A DNA stretch of 64,000 nucleotides from positions 12,289,007 through 12,353,006 of the forward strand of contig JABAKD010000016.1 of the NCBI GenBank assembly GCA_012845835.1, in the 5' to 3' direction. The notes under the pieces were generated by a model that was given only the letters and a program-made list of their open reading frames with translations, was not told where the DNA came from and ran no database searches. Each line of letters begins with the position of its first letter. Positions within the stretch are counted from its first letter, which is position 1. Positions 21,050-34,200 of this stretch are shown piece by piece. The stretch is from Undaria pinnatifida (Eukaryota; Sar; Phaeophyceae; Laminariales; Alariaceae). The position numbers were made by a program, and so were the translations under genes.

Positions 21050-21945
21050 CGTCGACGGGCGGGGAAGAGATGGATTGAACTCTCCCTGAACGAGAATTTT
21101 TGTTTTTCAGATCAGCACCGCAAGCTGCGTGGAGCATTTTTTTTTTTTTTTGGACGGGGGAGAAGGGGAACAGATTGGGATTGAGTGTGAACGAGAGCAA
21201 GTGCGAAGGAGCGGGCCGAGCGAGCTAAGGCGGTAAGGCGGCCAGGGAGAACCACAGCAGGAGGATGGCACACGGAGACCCACGACCGGCACGCACATCA
21301 CCATCATGGGAGCAGCGATCGTCTCTTTTTTTCAGGGTTATTTTTACGAGGCAGTAGTACAACATGTTACTTACGTCACTGATTTTTGTAGAGTTTGCAC
21401 AAGAGTTGTATACCCTTCATGGGGAACGACCCCCCGCAAATTTCAATTTTCAGGCACGGGCGTCGTAGCTGCGCTGCAACCTGTCAAATAACTCGGGAAG
21501 GAGGGGCGATCATTGATATTTGTACTGTGGTTTTTGGTTCCATTGCTCTTGTTTCACTGCATGCCCGCGGGTCGTCACTCTGACAGCACTCCAGACAGCA
21601 GGCGCGTTCGTCTATACCCACGATTACTGTGCGGTTTGTACGGTGCAGGCACCCACCCTCTGTAGTTTGTAGCCGCGAGTTGGTTAGTTGTGGGAACGGG
21701 AGAGCTCTATGCCGTAGTTGAGTGGATACCGGCGGCCATGTGAGTTCAGTTTGCACATTGGACCTTTTCACTTGTGCGCCTCTTTCCGTATCGTGCGTTT
21801 TTAGGCGGGAAAGCGTAGTATTTCCCGGACGAATTTTGACCTCATTTTGGTTTTCGGATCTTCCTAGAGCTCCAGCACCTTTGTGTGACCACGGACTCTA
21901 CATGTTTGACGAGAGTTAATGTGAGAAAACAACAACAACAACAAA
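21050..21945 (+). mobile_element. ~0.9-kb retroposon with (AAC)n tail
   Basis: It begins at GTCGACGGGCGGGGAAGAG and ends GAGTTAATGTGAGAAAACAA with a short (CAA)n run. A near-full copy lies inverted at 53640-54543 and a 3' fragment at 53042-53420. No open frame is conserved between copies, so it is non-autonomous. Its last ~45 bp (GTGACCACGGACT ... GAGTTAATGTGAGAA) are shared with the LINE at 46857-48160, suggesting mobilisation by that LINE. Confidence 0.75.
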
Positions 21946-22089
21946 GTGAAAATTTGATCGGACGGACTACAATAATACCAATATGGGCCTGGCACGTACG
22001 TAGGCCGACTGCCGATTCCATTTTTTACTTTTTTGGCGGATGCATGACTTTCTTCAGCTTTGATATACACGTGTGTACCACGTTTTTTT

Positions 22090-22165
22090 GCTTATCTTTG
22101 GTCCCAAGAAGAGTATTATTCCACTCCAGAGTGACTGGAGCCTGTCCTGGATGCTTGCTATCATA
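22090..22165 (+). repeat. LINE 3'-UTR fragment
   Basis: CTCCAGAGTGACTGGAGCCT is the hairpin-forming block found just upstream of the LINE tail (compare 48088-48107 and 57240-57260). The tail itself is missing. Confidence 0.5.
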
Positions 22166-22409
22166 GAGGTGTATCACGTTTTTTCTGATTTTGCCTCAAT
22201 TTGGGAGCGCAAGACCTTTTCCAAAAACTGTTTTAGAGAAAAAAAAACTGCCATATACCGGATGAAAAGTATCGTGGTCTAGGTACACAGCGACCATCAT
22301 GAAAAAAATTGCCCATTATATTTCTTTTCCCCGACGATTTTGGGTTGAGGAGCCTCGCCATTCAGAAAATGCTTTCGCCAAAAAACGGTATACCTTAATA
22401 CTTCTAGCG

Positions 22410-22466
22410 TAGCACGCGTCCCTGTGACCACGGACTTGGTTATGCGAGTTAATGTGAGAAAACAAA
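22410..22466 (+). repeat. LINE/retroposon 3' tail fragment
   Basis: CCTGTGACCACGGACTTGG and GAGTTAATGTGAGAAAACAA are present without the upstream body. Confidence 0.6.
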
Positions 22467-23002
22467 TCAGCTCGTATATGGAACCTGGACCGAGGTATCT
22501 CGGAAGATCCTTCAGCTCCTTCTCAACAAGTACCTGATATCTCTAATATTAATATCTACTGATCACATTGTCACGTATGCATATACGTATGTGCACTTCA
22601 ACCGATCCGTTACCACGTACCTGGTACATGGGCTATGCACGTAGAAATTCAACTGGTTGGTTCGTGCACGGACGTACTTAGTTGCATTCGAGTATATGGG
22701 TATACGCACTTCAATTATCGAGCAGATTATTCCCACTTTGAATATCTTGCACCTCTACAACGCGTACGTACGTGTATTCCTTCCAAATCTACGTAGACTT
22801 TTTACCTTAACTTACCATATATATGGACCTGTCATCCGTCGACCGCACAGACAAAAACCGATAACTGTACGATAGATAGTCAGTACTGCGATATTGCTAA
22901 CGATGCGTACGACTTACTCGTAGTACGTCGTAGTACGTTGCTCTTTTAGCAACGACGTTGCACAAAACACGCAACAGCTTCCGTACATGCTTTTGTAAAC
23001 TT
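22467..23002. other. AT-rich unassigned interval
   Basis: Nothing supported beyond short frames. Confidence 0.3.
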
Positions 23003-23155
23003 TAGCTTCTCTCGAGATGAAGAGTGTGAGAAGGTAAAAGTCCACGCATTTCCCACGAGCGGGACCATTTGCCGCGTACTTCCCACAAACATATAGCCAA
23101 CTCATCAATCGAACTCCCTGTTCTCCCCGTAACCGCCATCGCGCTCGTATCTAAA
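23003..23155 (+). repeat. ~150-bp duplicated segment, partner at 24938-25087
   Basis: Both carry CTCTCGAG, GAGAGTG-type, CCCACGC, AGCGGGA, GCCGC.TA, ATATCCCACAA-like and CGCTCGTATCT blocks in the same order, with roughly 70-80% agreement by eye. The role is unknown. Confidence 0.5.
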
Positions 23156-24937
23156 TAGCTGCAAAATCAACATCCTCCCTGAACTGCAATCGATACGGCG
23201 CGACACCATACAAAAATACTCTGGGAAAACGAGCCAATGCAAAGTACAAACAACCAATAGCTCCCCTGCACGGTTGGCAGATGCAATGACTTCAGTACTG
23301 TACCTTCCTACAACTCACATCACCCCGAAAAAAACCAGATCAATGCCAGAATCCAAAAACCCAAATCCAAGTCCAAAAACTAATTTCCAAAAAAAAAAGA
23401 ACCACACCGAAAAATCAGCTGACTTTCAGCTCCTGCAGCGGAGTGTCGTTGCAACCTGTGCACCCTGCCACTACTGCTGTCTGATTCTATCAACTTCCAT
23501 TTCTCCAATGCATCTTCTCATAGCATAGAGCGCGTGCAGTAGAATGTCGTTGCCACCGCTGTCCTCCGTTCACTGTTGTGTGTGTCCACTACCTCACCGA
23601 AAGGCAATAATACTGCTGCGTGAAGGGAATCCCTCTTAGAACACGCATGCATAATAGTTTCGACGAAATCTTCGACCTCAGCTGAAGTGTATTCTTGTGT
23701 TTATAATATATACTTCGAAGTATATATATATATATTCCACATATTCCGAATTGCTAATATGCCGAACTCTAATATACCCTCCTGCTGTTCGTCAGTTGTT
23801 GTTTTTGTTGCTGTTGCTGTTGGCGACCAGCCTTCTCGCTTCGCGTTCGACTTCGTTGTGCATCATCACCATCCTTCGTCTTTGGCGGTCAAATCAACTG
23901 CAGGTGGTCGTTTCCGGCGACTGTGACAACGGCGGCGGTATCGGTGACAATGATAGCGACGGCGCAGCGGTACCAACGGCCCGCCTTCCTTGTCCTTGTC
24001 CTTTCTCTCTTACCCTCCTCTCCTGTCCATGTTATGTTCCGGCGGCTGCCGTGGCTATGGTTTCTTCTGCTGTTGAAACTGCTCCCATGTGGATCCACCA
24101 GCTCAGACTCATACCTCGCCCCCTTGGGGGACTGCTGGGGTTTTGCGAGTTGCATATCCATGCTGCTCTCCATCCAGATACAAGTAGTCTAGACTATTAG
24201 CTTACCATCCCGCTTAGTTCCAAAAAATCCAAGATGATACGATCAAGCCGCTTGGTCCGAACTTTCAATGCTCACGCGTCATTCAATACAAAAAATCTTC
24301 GCTTCTTGATGGCTGTTGTAGACCACCTGATCGTCGGGCGGTCACAGCTGCTTCGCTCCTCGGCATGGCGTTCACCAGAACGCCCCTCTCGGTACGCATT
24401 GCGTTACCTTAACAGTCTGCATCACGGCTTCAGCATATTCCACCACCTCCTCCTGTTAGTCTGCCGGTCCATGATTGTTTTTTACCAGGATACCAGGTAT
24501 TCCATCGAATATATATAGGTAATCAATTGTGGGTAAGATAGGTATTGAACAAGTAAAGTCATGGACGGTGAGCATATCTCCCTTCGAGTGGCACTACTAT
24601 AGCGGTCAACCTTGTCGCCAATGCCAGCGGTACGGATCGCACCAATCCTCACGGTTCCCGACGCGGCTGCTTCCAACTTCACCGTTCTCCTCGTATTCCG
24701 TCCCCCGGTCCATCTCCCTTGCGCTCCGCTTCACAATGGTCTCGTGATCTCGTCATTGAAGTCCTCCCACCCGGGGAGTCTTCCAACTGCTGCTTTAGAC
24801 TTGAAGGGATGGACATGTAGGTAGCTCGCTAGCGTGTTGCGAGCCCCCTGAGCCGTTCACAGACATCTACAAATTTAAAACTGACCTGACGCACGGAGTC
24901 GCTGGAATGTTTCCACATAAACCATGATATATGCTAG
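23156..24937. other. Unassigned interval 3' of the S28 gene
   Basis: Several short frames on both strands (for example 23697-24200 plus, 23889-24173 minus) lack recognisable domains. A (TA)n run lies near 23725. Confidence 0.3.
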
Positions 24938-25087
24938 CTCCTCTCGAGTCCTAGATTGAGAGTGCGGGAAGGAGAAAACCCACGCCAAAATCCCAAGCGG
25001 GATCATTCGCCGCATATCCCACAACCACGAAGCCTACTCCCATTAAACTCCGTATTTGCCCTAGCCGTATTCACGCTCGTATCTTAG
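24938..25087 (+). repeat. Second copy of the ~150-bp segment at 23003-23155
   Basis: It lies just downstream of the S28 stop codon, so it may form part of that gene's 3' untranslated region. Confidence 0.5.
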
Positions 25088-25131
25088 TACGAGCACAATC
25101 CACAGTACCAGCCAATAGAAATCAACAGCTC

Positions 25132-25247
25132 TCAATCTTCTTCGTTCAGCCACGCCGTAACCTGGGTCCAGATAATCTCGCGTGCTTTGATGATGTCGGG
25201 CAGGTCGGTAGGTTTGGATGGATGAGTCCAGAAGTGGTGCGAAGCAC
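25132..25247 (-). CDS. S28 peptidase terminal exon E11 (catalytic histidine)
   Basis: It encodes [37 protein letters not shown] and D, then TGA at 25132-25134. The first His of the motif is the likely catalytic residue, and the AREII...WL ending is usual for S28. Acceptor CTCGGCAG. Confidence 0.92.
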
Positions 25248-28200
25248 CTGCCGAGGAGTCACCAGGAGAGGGCGTTACACATATTTTAGGCCTGAATCCA
25301 CGAACCAACCAACCCGGAAGGGTGCTTGGCGCCTTGCACATGTGGTGGATATGTTGGCTGACAATCGCGTTGGACCGTGATAACTATGAAGACCTGTACA
25401 CCAGGTACATCACATTGCTGACCACGACGATGTCTGCTTCGGCAAAAAAATACCGGCCGTCCTCGAACGCGGAGAAAGCACCCGAAATATTACAGAAGAA
25501 ATGGAAAAGTTCGCACTACTGCCAAGGACTGCGCAGTTTGAGAGGCCTGCTGAAATGCGTACAACACACCGCACGGAAGATGCTCAGAAGGGTTTTTTTG
25601 CCAAATGAATTACCGCTCACCTTTGATGTAATAGGCTGGCAGGGCTGGCATGAGGGTCTCGAGCACCCCCAGAGCATGCCACGGATCTATTTCACCATTT
25701 AAGAATATCACTCGGGAGCCCCTGCATTCGTTAAACATGAAAAACGCCGGCAAATGGTACGAACGTAAGCTTTTGTTTTTTGACGTCCATGGCGGAGGTG
25801 ATTCAACCGCTTCATGCTGTACCGCTGTAGCTCTTTACTCGTCACAAAAACAGGCAAGGAAGATATGGACCACTGCGCGTACACGTGCGGGCGACCAAAA
25901 AGAAAAGGCTTCCGCTACCGCGATTGTAACGTTGTGTCGGCACCGTGCGGCTGACACCGCGTTCCCCTTCACCGCAATGTACCAATACACCCACCTAGGC
26001 CGGTCCCCACCGTAGTAGAGGTTCGTCAGTCGAATCTGTTCCCGAACCTGGTCAGGTGGTATTCCGAAAGCCTTCTGACACAACTGCAAATCCACGTCTA
26101 GGGTGTGGAGTCCCTGCACGAAGGGGCAACGGGTGCCCACCTCGCACGTCTGCGGCGTGCAAACGACACACAACGCGGTGGCGAAGATAAAGACAAACGT
26201 TGCAGACTCTATCGATGACCTCATTAACTCGGTTTTAGTTTTCAGCTCATGAGGTAACTCATCAGAAAATACACAACGCGGTGTACAAGCACGATTCAAG
26301 CTTCTGAGCATGATCATTCGGGTCGTTTCGACTCCGCACACCATCCCCTTGCGTTGTTGTTACTGCACGTGCCAGGCCAAGCCACGTTTACGGTCAAGTC
26401 TGGCGCAACCCTCCCCTTCGATACGCCAGGGTAACGAGGAGCATACCGCAATCCTCTCGCGACGACTACTGTACAGCATTGCTTGCGCTGCAGCAGAATA
26501 GCACACAGTAAACTTAGCGCCGTACAGTATATTTCATATAGGGCGTGGAAGAGAAAAAACTGAGTGATTCTACTTCATCCCAGAGTTGGGAGCACATACT
26601 TCCAAGCGGTCTGCATTGGAAGCTTTGCATTAAAAAAATCACAACTCACTACAAACCCAACAGTACTATACGTATACTGTACTTTTCAGTTTTGTTTTTA
26701 TCCCGCACGATGTACTGTACAAAAATTCTTGTTTCTGCACTTCGCATGTGGGCGGCTTATGAACTGTACGGGCGACAGATGGTGTTCTGTTTCCTTTCTA
26801 AAATAACAGCAGGCGACAGGGGCCTTACCTCGTAGTAACCGAACTCCGTGCACGCCTGGTACAGCCACGCTCTCAATGGGTTGGAGGGGTCCAGCGCCCA
26901 GTCCCCGACCCCGAGAGCCTCTGCCGGGGGTGCTGGGCGACGCAAGCTCGTCGCACCGTTGCGGGGGGATCTGAGGGGCGGGAAGACTTCGCACAAACCC
27001 TGAGTCTCGCCGGAGACGTTTCTCTTCATCTTTCTGATATCGGCCAGTCTATCCACCTGCGCGCGCAGATTGTAGAAGCATCAATGGGGAGGGGCAGGGG
27101 GCCGCAAACGTGTCAGCTACTGTGTTTCGGCAATGTTTCGCATTCTTCAAATGTTTCCTCGAAGCTAAACGGTTGGGGGTGTACCACATACTACGTCATT
27201 TTGCCTTGTACCGTTGGGTTCTTGAGACTCGAAGGACTTGAAAGGGGAAAAAAGCAGATGACGAGGACAGCATTGACCACACGCATCGACCCTGACCCCG
27301 GGTTATGGGGTGATGCGGGATCGACACTGCAAAGCTGTACACCACTCTCGCAGCATGATGCCTGCCACCCATGCTGCAGGTCGCTCACCATACGATGCTA
27401 CGTTTCTCATATTCGAGGTCCTTGCACCTGGGTCCCTAATGGATTCTGTCGGTGACAATTAACGTGAGCCGGAACTACGCAACTAACCCTTGCACTTGTG
27501 CTTCTCTGTTTTACTCAAACCAACGGCAACGCCCCCCTACACTATGCGAGCTCCCAGCTACACCACAAGTCACACCGCAGGGAACTAACAAGAACGGTTG
27601 AGGGGAGGCGGGAAGGTGCATTCAGTTTGTGCATGGCCGTCGTGGTATGACCATAGACCCTCGCATCTCTACGATACCGGAACGGAGCACGTCGGGCTTT
27701 CACCATCCAGACAGACATTGCTTGCACCAAGCGCGAAGAGCCGTGAGGTGTTCGGCGAGTCGCATGAAGGGTGAACTGCATCCTTCCAAGAACCGCTAGT
27801 AAGACGGACTTCGGCACGTTGTGCGTACTTTCTTGCTTATGGACGACAGCGCCAATGAAGTATCATCTGTTTTCTGGTGTGGCCATTCCAGAGACAGCAA
27901 TGGGTATTACTATGTAATTGCCTCGTGGGTGCCTTACCATATTCATACTACGTGATGCGATCATTACCCTTGTGCGGAGTTAGGGTTCTCCACCCCGCAC
28001 AAGATGACTTTGCTCGATAACCATCCTGGTGACCGCCAAAAAAAAAAAAGAAACGGTATCCTAGTAGGCTAGCTCACGCAGTGATTGACATGTTTTGACA
28101 GCGTCGTTGCCAACCAACGCCAACCCCAATATACATGTAATGTCTTAAATCGTTGGTGCCAACCGAGGCCAACTATTCTATATATTACCGGGGGGACGGT

Positions 28201-31200
28201 TGGGGGTTGGGGGTGCGAATATCACTACTCCAATTTATCATGATTGGTGGGAGAGAAAAAGCTTGAACATTTGGTTGGGAAAATCACACAGATCGCGCTC
28301 CGATGGCATCACGCCTAAGCTCTCGGAATGTACCTGGCGAAAATGCTGTCCAAAGACAACGAACTACTTCACACCTCCACATGAAACTACTGGGCGTGGC
28401 TTTATCCTACATCCATCAGACGGAAGTATACTCCAAAATGAAAACCTTGCCTCCGAGCCTCTCCGCGCGTCTGTTACGATGTCGCACAATGCCCCGATGT
28501 TGTGCAAAGGACTCTTGCTAACCGGATCCACGTCCTCGATGATCATAGGTATCACGCCGTTCCCGGCGAAGCTGATCCGCTGGCTTTCTGCCTCTAAGCA
28601 CGAAGCGTCGCAGAGGTCGAAGATTCTGCGGAACGGTTACAGCAGAGACGGCGAGACTATTAAAGCCGTTATGGCCTTGTTGTAACACTACTGACGGTCT
28701 TGTTTATCGCGCCGAACCGCAAAATCGGCCCCGTGTCGCAGTGATATCATATCGAGACGTTGGCGCACGTTGGCTCCAACGTTGGCGCTGCCGGCACAGC
28801 AAATACAGATTTTGTGTTATTCCTCGTTTTTCCTCGCCTTGTTGTGGTCCAGCTGCTAACCCCCCCCCCCGGCCCCCGTAAGGAAGAAGGAAGAAAAGAG
28901 AAATCGAGCTATGTTTTGGCTTACATCGCATGAAAGCTCACCTGACCAGCTCTTGCCGCCCCTCGCTTGTTTGCAAGAGCTCTCCGATCATTACGTGGCC
29001 TGCGAAGATACACAGAGGGAAACAATGATATCAACGTAATTTGAAACCTGCCTTCAGTACTCTGCTATCGTGGGGGGGAAATGAGACCTATTTCCGAGGA
29101 CAAACAAACGTCTCTAGAACTTTTGTCGCGCCTGAAAGATAGCAGACGTGTATGGAAAGCGTTAAACCGATCTCCAAGAGCGCGATGCCAAGCTGCGCGC
29201 TCTTCCAGAACACCACGGTTGCCGTACACAACGGCGTGGCCCACCCTCTCAACACAACAGGCGCTCACCCCCACGATTGCAATCAGTTTATTCATTCGAC
29301 CGACCGCGCGGCGCCCCGGGTTGCCTCGCGAGCCGCCATCAGGTTTACTAAAAATACGCATCGATTTCGGTCAAAGGACATGAAACACCCAGCTTCGCCC
29401 CGCCGGTGCCTCTCGACAAGCTCGCCCTGGTCCGTGCCTGTCTATCGTTGCTTGCCCTCGCGCACCTGTCTCCACGGCAACTGCACACTCCTCGGACCCG
29501 CCGACGCCGTCCGACTCGCAGGCCAGCGCGTCCCGCCAGATGTCGTGGTATTGTGGGAAGTTCAGCTGTGCTTGGAGGGGCGCTGCTGATGCCACTGCCG
29601 CGTGGAACAGGTGCGGGTACTTCAGCCGCGCCCATCCCGCGAGCATACCAGGGTAAGAGCCTGCGTTTTTTGGTTTTGTTTCCGTTTCCGGATCGGTATA
29701 GTTGGGATCGTCGACAGCAGGAGAAGATACAGTAAATGCCGAGGGGACACAGTTGGAAGGATTCGCTGCGCGTTACTGGAACGGCAAGTCAAGGAGGAGG
29801 GGGAGCGGGTGCGATGTTAGCATATGGATTCAGTAGACTGCACCTATCCGATGTGCAGGTCACACATCGATACTACTGCAGCCGACAGGCGCAGCTGCCG
29901 ACAACACTAGCACCTAAACAGCAGCAGCGACTATACAGTTTGTTACAGACGGGGTGTCACATCCCCGCGTTTAACAAGACTGGAATATCAGGTGCTAATA
30001 GCTCAACCGGACTTCAACAGGCTCTAATACCGCTATTCGAATCTGATACAAAGGGTGCGTCATGCTGAAGAGCACGGCCGTTGGGACTGCCGTAAGGATC
30101 AAGGGAGTATATATTTAGTACCGTAACAGACAAATAGACACGGACACTTGGCGGGGGGGGGGGGGGGTGACGACATACCTCCCCAGGTGACCCACTTCTC
30201 TGCTCCGGTCAAGCCTTCCTTATCAGAAAGGTAACCGTGGAAGCTCGACAGGTCCGCCAGCGCCTGCTGGCTGCTGAGCCACCGCAACGATTCTGTCGCC
30301 CAATCCTGTGTAGCGCAAGCACGCACGGCACACGGGGTTCGAGTGAGATAGCACACGTCGATGCCCCGATGGCGCAGGCGGACAGACTGCGACCTAGGCT
30401 TGTGTGATCATCCCTATAGCCTGATTCTCTACAACAGCTCTCCCCCCAGAAATTCGTCAACCTTGTCGTTCCCCGCCATAAAAGTGGACACTACCTAAAG
30501 ACGTGCCACCCGATCATCTGGAGACTGGGAGGAGCTGCGACTTTCGAGTCGACACTGCGGCGATGATCTAAGTGCAACCCAAATTCTCCATCCCATCTCC
30601 TTCCCGGGGCAGCAAAACAAGATTCTACAACTCACATCTCCAGGGTTACTCTCGCCGTAGTAGCGGTGCTCCACACCCACGAGAAGAGCCTGTTGGTAAG
30701 TACAAGGATATTAGATCCGATAGTAGGAGGGAGGGGGCAGGAGCGCGAGCGGGGGGGTGTACTTACTTCATGCATACCCGTGGTCGTATGACCATAGACC
30801 ATCTCATCCCCACAATGCCGGGACGGAGCACGTCGAGCTTTCACCGACTGGCAGACATCGCGTACACCGAAAAAGAGAGGGAGGGGGAACGGGGGTGGGT
30901 GTTCTCATTTCATGCATAGCCGTAGTCTTATGACCATTGACCCTCGCATCCTTACACTGCCAGGATGGCGAACGTCGGGTTTTCACCGACCAGGCAGACA
31001 TCGCATGCACCAAGCGCGAAGTACTGTGAGGTGTTCGACAAGTCGCATGAAGGGTGCGAGTCACATGAAGGGTGAGGTGTATCCTGCTAAGAACCACTTG
31101 TGAGGCGGACTTCCATACCTTGTGCTTACTTTCTTGTATATGAACGACAGCTTCGAATTAACTAATTGTTGCCTGGTGTGGCCACTTCCAGAGGCAGCAA

Positions 31201-34200
31201 TGGGTATTAATATGAAACTTCCCCGTGAGTGCCTTGCCATGTGCACACTACGTGATACCATTCCCCTTGCACAGAGTTAAGGTTCAATTCGCACAATAGC
31301 ATTCAACTCCACCACGATCTCGGTTGCCGCCAAAAAAAAAGGCGATACCTTGGTGGTCTAGCTCATGTAGTGAAATGCGCATTTCACAGCGTCGTGTCAA
31401 CCGACACCAACCCAAGAAGGGGAGGGACAAGGGGGTCAATACACAAGGTATGATCCGGCTGTATAGTACCCCCACTCTCTTTACTTGTACCTACCAGTCT
31501 CGTCGGTATTCAACGATTGCGTTCCCCATCTTCCCCCCATGACCACGAGCAAACGCGAACGCGAAGCTGGGTACTAATACCGCTGAATTCAACGGCAGCC
31601 AGCGGCGAACACCAAGTCGCTCTCCCCGCGACAACCTCTGAAACAACCAAACGCCGGAAAAAGCGGGGAAAACCACATGCTTGATTTGTCATAGGCACGC
31701 GCGGGCGAAAGAGCCTCTGGGAACCGAATAAAAGGGCGCGCACCTGCCGTGTGCCGGAACTATCTGCGCACGGAAACTCGTCGTGAGAGCGTTCCGCAAC
31801 CTACCTTGTGCTGAGGTGCAAGTTCGACCATATCATTGCAGTAATCGCTCTCTGAGACCACGGTGGGATCGAAGGGGTCCTCCCCGCCCACACACACGAA
31901 CACCGGTGCGCCTGAGTTTGGTCCTGCCCAATACCTTGCACCGTGGGAGGGGTAGTGGGCGGCGGGACAGATAAGAAGGGGTTACCCAAGGTAGGTGGGA
32001 GAGAAAGGAGGGTCCATGCACTGACACTGACTGGCACACCTGTCCTGTTTAACAATAGTCGGGCAAGTTCGCGCTGTTTGCTGCCATTGCGGTGCTCACA
32101 GTCAAACCACCACGCCCAGTGTCACAGGATATGTCCCCCAGTCACATGCTCATCTGCTGTGCATATATCTCGCCACGTAACGCGCTTTGTGCCTCGTTAA
32201 CTGACCATGTTGTCCGTTCTAACAATTACAATCGGCAATCGGGAAAGTCTGATGGGTTAAGAGAGGTACAGCCTGGAAGTGCTCCACTCTCTCTCCCTTC
32301 ACGCGATCTGGAGACGACCCATTCTCCGCCGTAGCACCCCTGGTCTATATGTTGAACAAGGGCTCTGTTTCGCTATGACATGGTGAACCCAGGGAGACTG
32401 CAATGATGCTTTTTGTCATTCTTCAGCAGCTCATGATGACGTTTTATGCGGACAGTTCTGTCAATAATCTTAGATTCGATCATAGCGAACACACTAGCTC
32501 GGGGGTCTCATGCGTAGTGGTGTTCGAGACGTGCCTCGTGACCCACAGCGCTGGAATAGTAGCAAAAAGTCTACAGGCGATATATTCGGGTGTGTCTTGA
32601 TAGACCTGGTGAGCTATGCCAGGCAGTCTACAAAAGAGAGGCAAATCCCTAATCGGTGTTATCCGAGTGGTAGAGGGTGAGCGTCGACTCCGCAGAGCTG
32701 TTGAAAGAGATGGCGCTGCAATGCCCCAGTTGTATTGGTTATCGGCGGTCTCGAAGAGGAGACGATGGGTAGGTAAGGGCAGTGAGACGGTGGCCGAGTA
32801 GGACGTGTGTGGCATGTCGAACGAAAAGCAACACAACAGAAGACCCTAAAAATAAGAAAATGACATGACCCTGTAAAGCAAGAGCAACGCATCCTGTGGT
32901 AAACTCGACCGGGTTTATGGGGTTCGGCCGACTATGAACCCGTAACCCATTAACATTGACCCCAAGTTCTGAACACACAGATACTCGTGCAACCGCACAC
33001 TGCCCTGCTGTGCTCTATGACCTATACCTGATGGTTATGTACCTCGACAATCAACCGACAGGATACTTATGATAAGTATTGTTGTTGTGCAGCAGCGTAG
33101 CTGTCTTCAAAAGGGTGATTTGGGGCACGACGCAGCCCTTTGGCTCTATACCCGCCCCCCCCCAAAGGTATGAATTATTTGGGCCCGCTGCCTACTCAAG
33201 ACTGCCCACAGCAAGCCACTTCGACGAACCCAGATGAAACCGATGCGGCCAGGTGGCCCAACCACATTGTTGTGTATGCTGACCGCCGATAGTGCTCGGT
33301 TGGTGGTATGATGTGAATCCGTGGCACGTATTGCATGATGCTGTTCTGTTTAGTTCCGAAGTTGACGGTAGATGCTGCCTAGGTCTCATGGGCTTAGCGA
33401 TCGGCGCTCTGTGCGCCTTAAAACGGTGAAAACTAATATGAAAAGTTAGGAAGTCAATGTACCTCACGGTTTGTGGCTACATCACGGTACATAGAGGTGC
33501 CTTGGTCAACAAGCGCTGCCGATATAAGGCGTTTTCTGTGGCGGACTTTCCCTGTACCGGAAATCGCGCGTCATGCCCGTGGTATGCCGTTCTATGGTTA
33601 GTACAACAACAATTAATCGCCTACTACTAAATTCGAACAAAAATGTACAATACCACATACCAGTGCGTCACACAGAGCTCGAAATTGAGTTCAAAATATC
33701 AATGTACATAAGAAGCCGTGGGTTCAGACAACGCAAACACCCAGAAGGATTCAGCAGCAGCAACACGCAGTGGAAACAAAGCAAAAGGGCCACCGACGGT
33801 TTAACATGCAAAAACCAAGCAGCAGCAACAGCATAGTCGATCCTCTCGAGCACACACTACTAGTCGCGAACATTTTGGAGGCAAGTAAGAAGGGATTGGC
33901 GAGGGCGTGCAATCGTCCTTTTTATCAGGGATTTTCAGGGGTCGGGTCATTTCTCGCGGGTCGGGTCGGGCCAGGGTGATCCGAGACACCAATGTTTTTT
34001 TTTATCTCCTGATCTACTCCGACCCGACCCGACCCGATCCAACCCGTCCCGAGCCGACCCGACCCTACTCGACCTGATCCGACCCTACCCTACCCGACCC
34101 ACCGCACGCGACCCGACCCGACCCGACCCGATCCGTGAGATTTTAAATATATCCTGACCCGAACCGACTTGACCCGATTGTTTTTTTCATCTCCTGACCC

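Noticed and set aside
23697..24200. 167-residue plus-strand frame and its minus-strand shadow
   Set aside because: Low complexity at the start, no recognised domain, and open frames on both strands at once.
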